A DNA stretch of 38,331 nucleotides from Lachnospiraceae bacterium (GTDB taxonomy: Bacteria; Bacillota; Clostridia; Lachnospirales; Lachnospiraceae): contig JAJQDL010000168.1 of NCBI GenBank assembly GCA_021202235.1, forward strand, positions 8,401 through 46,731, written 5' to 3'. The position numbers and the translations under genes are program-made. Below, in pieces: positions 20,298 through 30,175 of the stretch (the first letter of the stretch is position 1; each line of letters opens with the position of its first letter). The notes beneath the pieces were generated by a model that was given only the letters and a program-made list of their open reading frames with translations, was not told the DNA's origin and did not search any database.

Positions 20298-21446
20298 TCA
20301 CTGCGTCTCCTTTACCGTGTTGATCACATCGCGCAGAACTGTCTGCTCCGCCTCGTCGAGCTCCCCCAGGAAATCCGCACAGAGCTCATAGACATCCTTT
20401 TCCTGCTCCGGAACATACTCTCTCCCGTATTCAACACCGCGCACTCCCTCGCGGCGCACCTCCAGCAGATTCGGGAAAGCCGCGCGCAGATGGTCCAGCA
20501 CATCGAGGATCTCCAGGTCCGTCGTATCCGTCAGGATCACCGTCACATAGTCCTCACAGAAACAGGTCAGAAGTTCTTCGGCAGTTCCTCGCAGCACACG
20601 CACCTGCCGCAGCGGCACAAGGGGAAGCACCTTCGTCTGCACGTCCCCCTTCCTGCCCATTTCCACCAGAACGATTCCCTTCTCCTGACCGGCCTCACTG
20701 ACCGAGCAGGCCAGCGGCGTCCCGCAATAGCGGTGTGCGTCATCGCCTACCCGCATGGGCCGGTGAATATGCCCCAGCGCCGCATAATCAAATCGCTCCA
20801 GTATATCCGCGCGTACCTCATCAATATCGCCCACCGTACGGATCTCCGAATCCGCCCGCTCCACCGCCGACGCTTCCGTACCGGCCGGCAGATAGAACTG
20901 GTGACTCACCAGAACATTGCGGGCATTTGCATCAATCTCTTCCCGCCCGCTCAACCGGTGTACCGCCTCATCATAGCTGAGACTGTTCCCCCGCGCATCC
21001 GTCCCCACGATCTCCCGCACCATCAACGGGCGCACAAAGGGGAGCAGGTAAAAATGCACCTCTCCGAACGTATCGTGAAGTGTCACCCGCTCGATGTGCT
21101 CCTCCGGCCTGCGCGGCGGTATACCGATCATATGAATCCTCTGGCGCTGCAGCACGCTCCGGTACAGATTCATCCGGGCCGCGCTGTCATGATTGCCGCT
21201 GATCACCAGGATCTCGCACTCCGGCAGCGCCTCCGCCAGCCGGGAAATAAACCCGTCAAAGATCTCCACAGCATCCGCCGACGGCACAGCCTTGTCATAC
21301 ACATCGCCCGCGATCACCACCGCATCCGGCCGCTCCGCCTCCGCCAGATCCGCGATCTGTTGCAGAATGAAGCGCTGATCCTCTCCCATATCCCGGTTCA
21401 TCAATTTCAGCCCGATGTGTAAGTCGGACAAATGGAAAAACTTCAT
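20298..21446 (-). CDS. sbcD: Exonuclease SbcD (Mre11-type nuclease)
   Basis: 'MKFFHLSDLHIGLKL', 'VVIAGDVYDKAVPSADA', 'ISGNHDSAARM', 'ALGHIHRPM'. Confidence 0.94.
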   Translation of the reverse strand: MKFFHLSDLHIGLKLMNRDMGEDQRFILQQIADLAEAERPDAVVIAGDVYDKAVPSADAVEIFDGFISRLAEALPECEILVISGNHDSAARMNLYRSVLQRQRIHMIGIPPRRPEEHIERVTLHDTFGEVHFYLLPFVRPLMVREIVGTDARGNSLSYDEAVHRLSGREEIDANARNVLVSHQFYLPAGTEASAVERADSEIRTVGDIDEVRADILERFDYAALGHIHRPMRVGDDAHRYCGTPLACSVSEAGQEKGIVLVEMGRKGDVQTKVLPLVPLRQVRVLRGTAEELLTCFCEDYVTVILTDTTDLEILDVLDHLRAAFPNLLEVRREGVRGVEYGREYVPEQEKDVYELCADFLGELDEAEQTVLRDVINTVKETQ

Positions 21447-21573
21447 GACGCCCTCCTCCTGACAGGTGAATTTGAACGAAACCTTACGTTCTCTATCTAC
21501 TCTGCCAGTCTACCATACGTCAGGGCAGATTTCCAGCATAACCCATTGCAAGCCGGGCGGGGGATGCCATGAT

Positions 21574-22995
21574 TCAGGGATTGCCGCCGTAGCTGTGGGG
21601 CAGGCGTTTACGAATCAGACGTTCTTTGATCTTGCTCCAGCGAAACGGAATCAGCGGATAGAGATAGCTGGTTCCCGCGATCGTCTTATTGCGAACAACC
21701 AGAACCAGGATCACAACTGTCGCCAGAATGAATCCCCCGAGTCCGAAAGCCGAGGTCATTACCAGCAGCAGAATCCGCATGAATTTAATCGCGTATCCCA
21801 GCTCAAAGCTGCTGTGGCTGTAGTTGGCTACCGTCACCACAGCCATATACAGCATCACATCGGTGTTAAACCAACCGGATTTCACCGAAAAATCGCCCAG
21901 GACACACCCCGCGAGGACGCGTACGGGCGCGGACAGCATGCTCGGCGTATTCACGGAGGCCAGCCGCAGACCGTCAATGCTGAGTTCCAGGATCAGCAGC
22001 TGCAGCAGGATCGGCACATTGACCGTCTCTGCCGGGAGAAGAAATTCCAGAGCCGGGGGCAGACGGTCGGCATAGCTCATCACCAGCACATACAGCGGCG
22101 TCAGATACAGAGAAACCAGCGCAACCAGCGCCCGGGAAAGTCGGATATAGGTGCCCGTCAGCGGTGGAAAATAATAATCATCGATTTCCTCCACAATGTC
22201 AAAAACCGAAGAGGGCAGAATCATCGCCGCCGGGGAGTTGTCCACCAGCACCACCACGTTGTTCTCCAGCAGGCAGGCCGCCGTCGTATCCGGGCGCTCC
22301 GAATAGCGGAATTTCGGCAGCGGATTGTACCAGGGCGCCCGGTAAATACACTCCGCCAGGCTCTCCTGATTCATGGTCAGCGCATCCACATGGACCGTCT
22401 GGATCCGGTCGCGAATCTTCTCAAGGAAGCCTTCCTCCGGGCCGCCCTCCATGTAGAGAATCGCCACATCCGTCCGTGAGCGGTCTCCCACCTGATAAAT
22501 CTCCGTGCGCAGCCGCGGATCGCGGATACGGCGGCGGATCAGCGCCGTGTTGACCACAAGATTCTCCGCGAAGCCATCCCGGGAGCCGCGAAGCACCTTA
22601 TCCTTCTCCGGCTCCTGCACGCCCCGCGAGGGATATTCGCGGCAGTCGAAGATCAGCCCTTCCCGATAGCCGTCTACCAGGAGAATCGTCAGCCCTGACA
22701 GCAGCGCCGTCAGCAGCTTCTCCGTCTCCGCCGCGGTCTGCACATCACCGTAAGGCGTGAAGCCCTCGAGAAACTCTCGCGGCGTCGCGGGCATGTCCTT
22801 CTCCGCGACTCCGCAGAAAAACTGCACGATTCTCTGTACACTGCGTTCATCCGTAAAGCCGTTGATTGAGTACAGAACAGCTTCCTTCCCGCCGATGATC
22901 AGAGGCCGTTCCACAACATCAAATGTCTTCTCCGGACAGAGGACACCATGAAAATACCCCTGATCCGTCTGAATGTTTCCTGTGATCTGCTCCAT
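21574..22995 (-). CDS. GerA/SpoVAF-family spore germination protein
   Basis: Start trimmed to MEQITGNIQTDQG with SD GGAGGG. 'REYPSRGVQEPEKDKVLRGSRDGFAENLVVNTALIRRRIRD' is the GerA-family signature; multiple TMs. Confidence 0.9.
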   Translation of the reverse strand: MEQITGNIQTDQGYFHGVLCPEKTFDVVERPLIIGGKEAVLYSINGFTDERSVQRIVQFFCGVAEKDMPATPREFLEGFTPYGDVQTAAETEKLLTALLSGLTILLVDGYREGLIFDCREYPSRGVQEPEKDKVLRGSRDGFAENLVVNTALIRRRIRDPRLRTEIYQVGDRSRTDVAILYMEGGPEEGFLEKIRDRIQTVHVDALTMNQESLAECIYRAPWYNPLPKFRYSERPDTTAACLLENNVVVLVDNSPAAMILPSSVFDIVEEIDDYYFPPLTGTYIRLSRALVALVSLYLTPLYVLVMSYADRLPPALEFLLPAETVNVPILLQLLILELSIDGLRLASVNTPSMLSAPVRVLAGCVLGDFSVKSGWFNTDVMLYMAVVTVANYSHSSFELGYAIKFMRILLLVMTSAFGLGGFILATVVILVLVVRNKTIAGTSYLYPLIPFRWSKIKERLIRKRLPHSYGGNP

Positions 22996-23058
22996 CGTGT
23001 CCCTCCATGCTCTTTTCAGCGCCGGGGAAGCCTGCGCCCGCTTCCCCGGCTGAAAGCG

Positions 23059-23106
23059 AAAAAGGCGCATGCACCTTCCGCGTGGAATTAGCATACGCCT
23101 TTTTTG
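23059..23106. terminator. Bidirectional intrinsic terminator
   Basis: AAAAAGGCGCATGC...GCATACGCCTTTTTT: 9-bp stem with A/T tracts on both sides. Lies at the boundary between the biosynthetic cluster and spoVAF-like gene. Confidence 0.8.
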
Positions 23107-23159
23107 ATGAAATATTCATGCCCGGTTACTCTGAAGTCTGCTGAGAATATGAGCCGTTT

Positions 23160-24161
23160 TTAAGTATGAACATCCGGAAAGCCGAATTCTATACACTGCA
23201 GATACCTTTGAAATTCATTTAGCTTAAGAGCCCTTTCAATCCGATCATTTTTCATCTCACCAATACAACAGCACCCCAGACCAAGTCGAGTCGCCGCAAG
23301 ATTCAGATATCCCAAAATTATTCCTGCATCAATCATTCCGTAATAATAAGCCCTGTCGCCATATTTGGGCATAGAAACACTTGCGTTATATACCAGAAAG
23401 ACAGAAAAAGCCGAGCTTTCAAAAATGACACGATTTGGGAAAAAATGCAGGGACGGATCTATATCATTTCCTTCATCCATCCATAACAACTGCGCCTGAA
23501 CAGGATAAAAATAATACAATCCTCCTTTCACTCCTTCTACGCGGTTCTCTTTAATGAAGCAATATATATCGATCGGATAGAGTCCTCCCGCACTCGGGTA
23601 GCAATACCGGGGCGTACTTTCTCCCGGGAACTGTGACAGCACCCGGAATAGTCCTCCGAACTGCTCCTCTCCCACCTTCCTGTTTTTCTGAAATCTGCGG
23701 CAACTTGTTCGTTCTGAAAACTCAGGCGCCGGGAGTTCTCCCCGCACCTGAATGCAAAATGTGTCTGAAGGAAGCGTAATCTGCCGCCTGATCTGGTGAA
23801 GCCTGTATTTCTCTACATTTTCACTGTTTTGAAAATAATCCTCTGGAAAACGTTCTGCTGGCTGAAAAAGACGGCTCTGCATATAGAACAGTTCATCCAC
23901 GGATTGTATGTGATCTGTTAAAATCTGATATTTTTTTAGTTTTGCAATAAAACGCCGAAGTCGAATGGTTGAAAAATCCGGAAATTCTTCCGTCACCATT
24001 TCTTCCCTAAGTCCACGACAAGCCTTGTAATAAAAATCCGGGAAAAGCTGTGAATAGTCCTCCGGGAAACGAACAGATGCAATTACAAGTGTCTTTTCCC
24101 TGATTTCCCACTGGATACCCGGCGCCCAATACAAATATTTCTGAAGCGACTCTATTTCCAT
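23160..24161 (-). CDS. SagB/McbC-like nitroreductase-fold oxidoreductase (candidate thiazoline oxidase)
   Basis: 'ERTSCRRFQKNRKVGEEQFGGLFRVLSQ', 'YCYPSAGGLYPIDIYCFI', 'YYYGMIDAGIILGYLNLAATRLGLGCCCIGEM': SagB-type dehydrogenase motifs. Confidence 0.8.
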   Translation of the reverse strand: MEIESLQKYLYWAPGIQWEIREKTLVIASVRFPEDYSQLFPDFYYKACRGLREEMVTEEFPDFSTIRLRRFIAKLKKYQILTDHIQSVDELFYMQSRLFQPAERFPEDYFQNSENVEKYRLHQIRRQITLPSDTFCIQVRGELPAPEFSERTSCRRFQKNRKVGEEQFGGLFRVLSQFPGESTPRYCYPSAGGLYPIDIYCFIKENRVEGVKGGLYYFYPVQAQLLWMDEGNDIDPSLHFFPNRVIFESSAFSVFLVYNASVSMPKYGDRAYYYGMIDAGIILGYLNLAATRLGLGCCCIGEMKNDRIERALKLNEFQRYLQCIEFGFPDVHT

Positions 24162-24187
24162 GTTAATAAAATCTCCTTATCCGTTCT

Positions 24188-24913
24188 TTACCGGATCAAA
24201 TTCAGGCTATATAGCAGACTGTCCATAAAAGCAAGTACCTGCTCCCTATGTTCCATCAAGTAAAAATGTCCCCCTGAAAAGCACTGAAACTGCACCCTTT
24301 CTGTCGTCACTGTTTTCCAGGACGACAGCAGACTCTTATCTATTTCCATATCCTCTTCCCCATACATTATACAGAGCGGGCAGTGCAGACATTTTTCGCC
24401 AGAGCGATAAGAATCCAGGATTCTCATATCCTCGCGTATGATCGAAAGAAAAAAATTCCGGTACTCTTTATTTTCTGTAATCACCGGACTCATTCCTCCC
24501 AGGCTCTGAAGATAAGCAAGAAGCTCCTCATCCGTCCGCTCTGCTCGCCTCATTTGTTGATTCACAGGTGAATCCTGCCCTGAAACGATGACCGCACTCA
24601 CTCTCCGATCAAAAGAATCCTGAAGAAAAGCGGCGGTTTCTATCGCCATATAGGCTCCCATACTGTGTCCAAACAGAACGATATTTTCCTCCTGACATTC
24701 TCTGATCTCTACGGCCAGTCGTCTGGCGCCCTCCGACAAGCTGGAGTAAAAGGGGCAATTAATCTTTCTTCCATGACCATTATACTCGCACACTGTCACA
24801 GAAATCTGGGAATGCATCCTTTCTATGCCCCGTTTCAGCCAGAAATATCCTGCCGCACTACCTCCGGCATGAGGAAAGCAAAAAATTTTTAATGCCATCC
24901 TAATTCCAATCAT
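24188..24913 (-). CDS. Type II thioesterase, canonical Ser nucleophile
   Basis: 'IFCFPHAGGSAAGYFW', 'IVLFGHSMGAYMAIE', 'GEEDMEID', 'FSGGHFYLMEH'. Confidence 0.88.
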   Translation of the reverse strand: MIGIRMALKIFCFPHAGGSAAGYFWLKRGIERMHSQISVTVCEYNGHGRKINCPFYSSLSEGARRLAVEIRECQEENIVLFGHSMGAYMAIETAAFLQDSFDRRVSAVIVSGQDSPVNQQMRRAERTDEELLAYLQSLGGMSPVITENKEYRNFFLSIIREDMRILDSYRSGEKCLHCPLCIMYGEEDMEIDKSLLSSWKTVTTERVQFQCFSGGHFYLMEHREQVLAFMDSLLYSLNLIR

Positions 24914-27147
24914 TCCCTCTCTTTCAAAGTCTCCGGGGCTCTAAGCTCCAATCGAAGCAGATGCCACGACAAAACAAACATAACCACCACATAAACCAAA
25001 ATTGTAAAAAGGAACAGGGAAGCATAATGAAGCAGACCATATGTCAGGTCAAGTCCCACTGACACATGAGCCACGAACATGGGCCAGATTGCATCCATGA
25101 TTGCCTTTGCCAAAGGAATTGAGATCAGCAATTCGGCCAGAAAGATCCAGATGTCGCAGCTCATGTATAAATAATACAGTTCTCTGTGAGAATAACCAAA
25201 AATCCTCATCAATGCGATAGAAAATTCCGAACGGTCTATCATAAATTTCATCATCAAATAAATAATCACAACAAAAATCAGGATTGCAATGACTGCAGAC
25301 TCGATCGTAAGAGGCAGCATATTTTCGTTGAGTACCTCCGAAAAATTCTGTATATCTTCCCGACTGGTTACGGAATAAATCAGAGAACTGTCAATATCCA
25401 GTTCCTCTTCTGAGAAAAGCACGTTGTAGTAATCCGAGGTTGTTCCATAATATCCACGCATTGTATCAAGATCCATAAATGCATAAGTACCAATGGAATA
25501 CTGCCCCACATCGAATACAGAGAACTCATATGTTCCTTCCCCAATAGTATCCTCCAGAAAAAGCGTATCACCCTGCTCTGCCTTGAGTTTAATGGCAAGC
25601 GAGGAGGAAAGGGTTACCTCTTCCCGGTCCGAGAGACTGATCTGAGAGAAATAGGGATTCTCCGCGTTAATCCCCAGAATCCAGACCTGTATTGTGGAAC
25701 CATCCGCTCCCGCGCAGTTATATTCCTCCACATACCCGGCCACGGCCCCTTCCGGAACCTCTGAGGGCATATCTTTCAGGATATACATATACCAAAATGT
25801 ACAATCCTGGCGGTTCTGTTCTGTCAGATTCCAGATACACACGTGTATATTCATCGCCATCACAAGTAGAAGCATGGAAAGGAACACACCCACTGCCATC
25901 GCAAGACGACATCTGTATTCCCGTATCAGTTGACGGATCATAAATCCGGTCGTAAACCTCATTCCGTGCAGCTTTAATCTGTAGGTACGAACGATCCTCC
26001 TTTCATGACGCAGAAGTTTCACTGGCTTCTGATTCAGCTTATTATGCAGTAATAAAAGATTTACAAGAACTATTAAAGCAGATGGAACCAATAGACCATA
26101 TACAATCAGATACAGTGGATATATATATTCCATATCCGGCAAAGAATAATAATCTACGAACGATGCCAGCTGTATTCCAAGCCCCAGTGAAGAGAACCCG
26201 GCTACAGTCCCACAAATGCTGGAAACAAACGTTATATAAAAAGGCAGCTGAAGATAATGCCGCATCATCTCACGCCTTGTCACTCCCAGCGCGTACAATG
26301 TACCTATAACCTGGCTCTCTTTCTCGATCGCATGAATCTGAAAAATAGAAATCACGAAGCCGATGAGCAAAAACAGAATCACACCCCCAACAATCCCACT
26401 GACGCGATTCATCGAAACATCTTCAGCCGGTTCGCCGATCCGTGAATTATTCTCCCGCGTCAGGAAGGACAGGAGAATAACTCCCTTCTCTTCCAAAAGC
26501 TCCTTCAGCTGCGAATCCGTTGTCTCCCCTTCCAAAAGATAGGAATATGCATATACTTCTGCCTATCTGGCTTCGCCTGTTTCCCGCAGAGTCTCAACCA
26601 CTTCTTCCGTCAACACGGCGATTCCAAAAAACTGGCTGTCCGCACTCGGATCGGTAAGGTTCTCCAGCGGCGTCTCATAATCCGGGACACAGCCGAGTCC
26701 TGTGATACGAAAGGTCTGCCCCGCAATTGACAAATCATCGCCGACAGATAATCCTCTTGCTTTCGCGTATTGTCGCTCCAGACAAATCTCATGGCTCCCG
26801 CGGCACAGCTCTCCGTCCGTAATTGTAATTAGATTGATTTTTTCTCTGATCTCAAATACACGAAGTGTGGAGTCATTTACTTCATAATCTGTATAAAACT
26901 GCTCCTCGAGACAGAATCCTTCCTTCTCAATTTCCTCCACATCGGATTCTTCCAGCGGCATATAAGCACTGAACTCGCCATCCTCTACACAAACCTCCTC
27001 TGAGTATTGTGCCAGTCTTTGTGTGATTGTATCTGCTGAGGCTATCATCGAAATAATAAAAAAGGTACTCAGCATCACCAGAAGAAACAGTGCCAGATAA
27101 GATGTGATGTTTCGTCTAAAAATCCTTGGCAGACGTCTCTGCAGCAT
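24910..27147 (-). CDS. FtsX-family ABC transporter permease, one gene interrupted by in-frame TAG (26563-26565)
   Basis: N-terminal part 'MLQRRLPRIFRRNITSYLALFLLVMLSTFFI' plus extracytoplasmic domain; C-terminal part with repeated FtsX TM bundles. Frame reads ...RETGEAR-TAG-AEVYAYSYLLEGETTDSQLKELL.... Confidence 0.85.
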
Positions 27148-27159
27148 CGTATTTCCCTC

Positions 27160-27858
27160 CTACCATTCCAACTCCTGTGCCGGAAGCGGATTTTCATTAT
27201 AATATTCCTCCGAGACTTTTCCGTCCCGAATGGAGATTACATGGTTTGCCATGGCTCCAATCGCTTTATTGTGTGTCACGATCACAATCGCTGTGCCAAA
27301 GCGCCTGTTAACACTTTCCAGCAAGGAAAGCATTTCTTTTGATATATTATAGTCCAATGCACCCGTAGGCTCATCGCACAGTAAAATTTCAGGATTTTTG
27401 ATCAAAGCCCTCGCAATGGCGCACCTCTGCTGCTGTCCGCCGGAAAGTTGAGCGGGGAAATAATCTTTCTGTTCCTCCAGTTCCAACACGCGCAGTAATT
27501 CTCCAAGAGCCAACGGTGTCTCTGTCAGCTTCTCACAGACCTGAATATTTTCCCGGACTGTCAGGTCCGGAATCAAGTTATAAAACTGAAATACAAATCC
27601 CAGTTCCGCGCGTCGGTATGCAGCCAGCTCGTTGGCTGTCATTTTTTCCAGTTGACGTCCCGCCACAAGGACACTCCCCTCATCAATCTCATCCAGTCCT
27701 CCGATAATATTAAGAAGAGTGGATTTTCCCGAACCGGACGGGCCAAAAATCACGCAAATCTCCCCCTCCTGAATTTTCAGTGAAAGATCTCTAAGAACGT
27801 CATGACGGTTTTCTGCTGTTCCATAACTCTTATTCAGTTTTTTTATCTCAATTAACAT
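27160..27858 (-). CDS. ABC transporter ATP-binding protein (MacB/LolD-type)
   Basis: '[19 protein letters not shown]', '[17 protein letters not shown]', '[11 protein letters not shown]'. Ends ELEW-TAG, where TAG overlaps the SD (TAGGAGGG) of the permease. Confidence 0.93.
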   Translation of the reverse strand: MLIEIKKLNKSYGTAENRHDVLRDLSLKIQEGEICVIFGPSGSGKSTLLNIIGGLDEIDEGSVLVAGRQLEKMTANELAAYRRAELGFVFQFYNLIPDLTVRENIQVCEKLTETPLALGELLRVLELEEQKDYFPAQLSGGQQQRCAIARALIKNPEILLCDEPTGALDYNISKEMLSLLESVNRRFGTAIVIVTHNKAIGAMANHVISIRDGKVSEEYYNENPLPAQELEW

Positions 27859-28615
27859 ATTTATATTTCTCCTCCAGTAATCGGTCTATCCTTGCGCAGA
27901 TCGCCGCTCCCTGCTCCCGCAGAAAGTAGTGATTACCCTGAACCCGAAAAAAATAGTGCTCTGCTTCTGTGTATCTGCTCCATTTTTGAACCTCATCCAT
28001 CGGTACCAACGTATCTCCCTCTGCCGCCACAGTCAATATCGGGCAGGAAAGGATATAGTCCCCGGGATACCCATATCCGGCCAGCAAGGCAAAATCCGCC
28101 TTTAAAACAGGGAAATAATATTCCATAAACATTGGCAGTTGAATCGCCTCTTCTGTCAGTCTTCCCTCCCGCAAAAGCATTTCCAGCAGCCATTGGTCGC
28201 ATATTTCTTCCTTCTGTTCTTCGACAATTCTTACGTGTGGCGAAGCGCTCCCCGACGCAACGAATAAAAGCGGCTCTTTTCTGCAATGTTCCCATAAATA
28301 TCGGCAGACCTCATATGCGATCAGGCATCCCGTACATTGCCCGAATATCACAAACGGTTTCTCGAAGATGGACATATTTTCCCGAACGAAGCATTCCGCC
28401 AACTTTTCCATCTTTTCTGGCATATACTCCCCACTTCTTCGCTCTCTCATCGGATACAATACCGGATACACACTGTACTCCCGGGGCAGGTATTCTTTCC
28501 ATGCCGCAAAATCTGCCGCGGTTCCTCCCGCAAAGGGAAAACACACAAGATGAAACCGTGCCGATTCTCTGACAATACCGTGGGCTATCCAACAACTCTC
28601 CTTACCCGCATTCAT
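27848..28615 (-). CDS. Type II thioesterase-like alpha/beta hydrolase with GxCxG nucleophile elbow
   Basis: 'HLVCFPFAGGTAADFAAW', 'PFVIFGQCTGCLIAYEV' (Cys where Ser is expected), 'AAEGDTLVP', 'VQGNHYFL'. Confidence 0.85.
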   Translation of the reverse strand: MNAGKESCWIAHGIVRESARFHLVCFPFAGGTAADFAAWKEYLPREYSVYPVLYPMRERRSGEYMPEKMEKLAECFVRENMSIFEKPFVIFGQCTGCLIAYEVCRYLWEHCRKEPLLFVASGSASPHVRIVEEQKEEICDQWLLEMLLREGRLTEEAIQLPMFMEYYFPVLKADFALLAGYGYPGDYILSCPILTVAAEGDTLVPMDEVQKWSRYTEAEHYFFRVQGNHYFLREQGAAICARIDRLLEEKYKYVN

Positions 28616-28627
28616 AACCGATTCTCC

Positions 28628-30175
28628 TCACACCCTGATCTCCAACATTTCCCGCATTGTCTGACGCACTGTCTTTTCTGAGTCAGCGTACACCTGCATG
28701 GTACAGTGAATATAATCTCCCGATACGAATGTCGTCAGGCGATTTTCCAGTACATTCTCTCCAAGTGCCGTAACCTCCCTGATTTCTGTTTCCGGGGCCG
28801 AAAGATCTACAATCTTCAGGTATTCTCTCCCCGCCTCCTGATAATCCGGAAACATGCCAACATAATTTACAATAGGAAGGCAATGTGCCAGGAAACGAAA
28901 CAGTGGGATTGGTACCATCTCATAGGCCAGAATCTTTTCCGCAGCCCCTGAAAAATCGGTGTCACCGTCATATGTGACGATATTCCCCCTGTCGGCATAT
29001 CGTACGGACGGAATTGTGTTCAGCCACATTCCTAAGGTGTTTGCGTTCTCATGGTTCCTTCCCCCTGTAATCACCGCAAATGGCACATCTCCCCGATATC
29101 CTGTCATCCGTTCCAGCCACTGCGCATACAATTCCAGATTCATCTGTATCGGTTCATCTTTGAATCTTTGCAGATACTCTTTCTCCGGCTTCCAGCAGAC
29201 TGTGACACTATAATTCCGCCAACGTCGGATCATGGCTGCATAACAGCAAAACGGCCTGAGTATCCTCCGGCAGAATCCCGCGTAAAAGCGAAGGATACGC
29301 TCAGGATTCGCTCTTTGCGAGTCGACATAACGACTGTATGGCATAATCCCGTCTGGTTTTTCCCGTTCCCCGCTAAGGATCCCTGCCAGACGTTCCGATA
29401 CAACCAGATGGGACATGCGATCCCATATCCCATGATGAGCATATACGCGCACTTCATACTCTTCTTCTGAATATTCCAGAACGAGGAGTTTGGCAAGCAG
29501 CTTCCCCTCCCCAAAAAGAGCCTCCTCATTGCGGGCCTGTGACAGCCCCTCCAGCACTTCATTCCAGTCGTTCTCCAGTTCACACTTCTTTAAAACCGGA
29601 ATATTCCAGGGCTCTGCACAAAATACTGCCAATGTATTTTCCCCTACGCGACCTGTACGAAGGGCTTCTTGTTCCTTCACAAGATGTCTCAGTGCCGTTA
29701 TAATCTGATCCACATTCTCTGCATGTCGTATGTGGATCTTTGTCGACAGAACCGTAAGATAGTCCGCCCCGCTCTGGTTCATAAAATATTTCTGGAAGCG
29801 CAGCATCCGATACTGCTTTTCCACCGGATTCTGGGCATTACTGTTATAGATTTCAAAACTCTTCCGGACCGACTCGCTCTGAAGGGGGATATGTGTATCT
29901 TCAATAAATGTATCAGCTTCTCCCTCAACTTCCAGCGTCGGCCGCTCCGAGCGGGCCTCAGCCAAAGCTGCAAATTCCCCGAGTGTCTCGTGTGTATAAA
30001 TGTCCTGAATCGTAAACGCACCGCCCGTCGCCTGTCTCACCATTTCAAGCATAATGACTGCCTGAAGAGAATTCCCATTCCTGTCAAAAAAAGAGTCCGT
30101 CTCCGCAAGCTCCTCCGTATTCAGGACATTTTTCCAGATATCAGACACAATCTGATAATCTTTACTTCGCGCCAT
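28628..30175 (-). CDS. Stand-alone NRPS T-C protein (carrier plus condensation domain)
   Basis: Carrier motif 'DSFFDRNGNSLQAVIMLEMV'. Condensation-type 'HHGIWDRMS' (HHxxxDxxS). No adenylation domain. Confidence 0.82.
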   Translation of the reverse strand: MARSKDYQIVSDIWKNVLNTEELAETDSFFDRNGNSLQAVIMLEMVRQATGGAFTIQDIYTHETLGEFAALAEARSERPTLEVEGEADTFIEDTHIPLQSESVRKSFEIYNSNAQNPVEKQYRMLRFQKYFMNQSGADYLTVLSTKIHIRHAENVDQIITALRHLVKEQEALRTGRVGENTLAVFCAEPWNIPVLKKCELENDWNEVLEGLSQARNEEALFGEGKLLAKLLVLEYSEEEYEVRVYAHHGIWDRMSHLVVSERLAGILSGEREKPDGIMPYSRYVDSQRANPERILRFYAGFCRRILRPFCCYAAMIRRWRNYSVTVCWKPEKEYLQRFKDEPIQMNLELYAQWLERMTGYRGDVPFAVITGGRNHENANTLGMWLNTIPSVRYADRGNIVTYDGDTDFSGAAEKILAYEMVPIPLFRFLAHCLPIVNYVGMFPDYQEAGREYLKIVDLSAPETEIREVTALGENVLENRLTTFVSGDYIHCTMQVYADSEKTVRQTMREMLEIRV

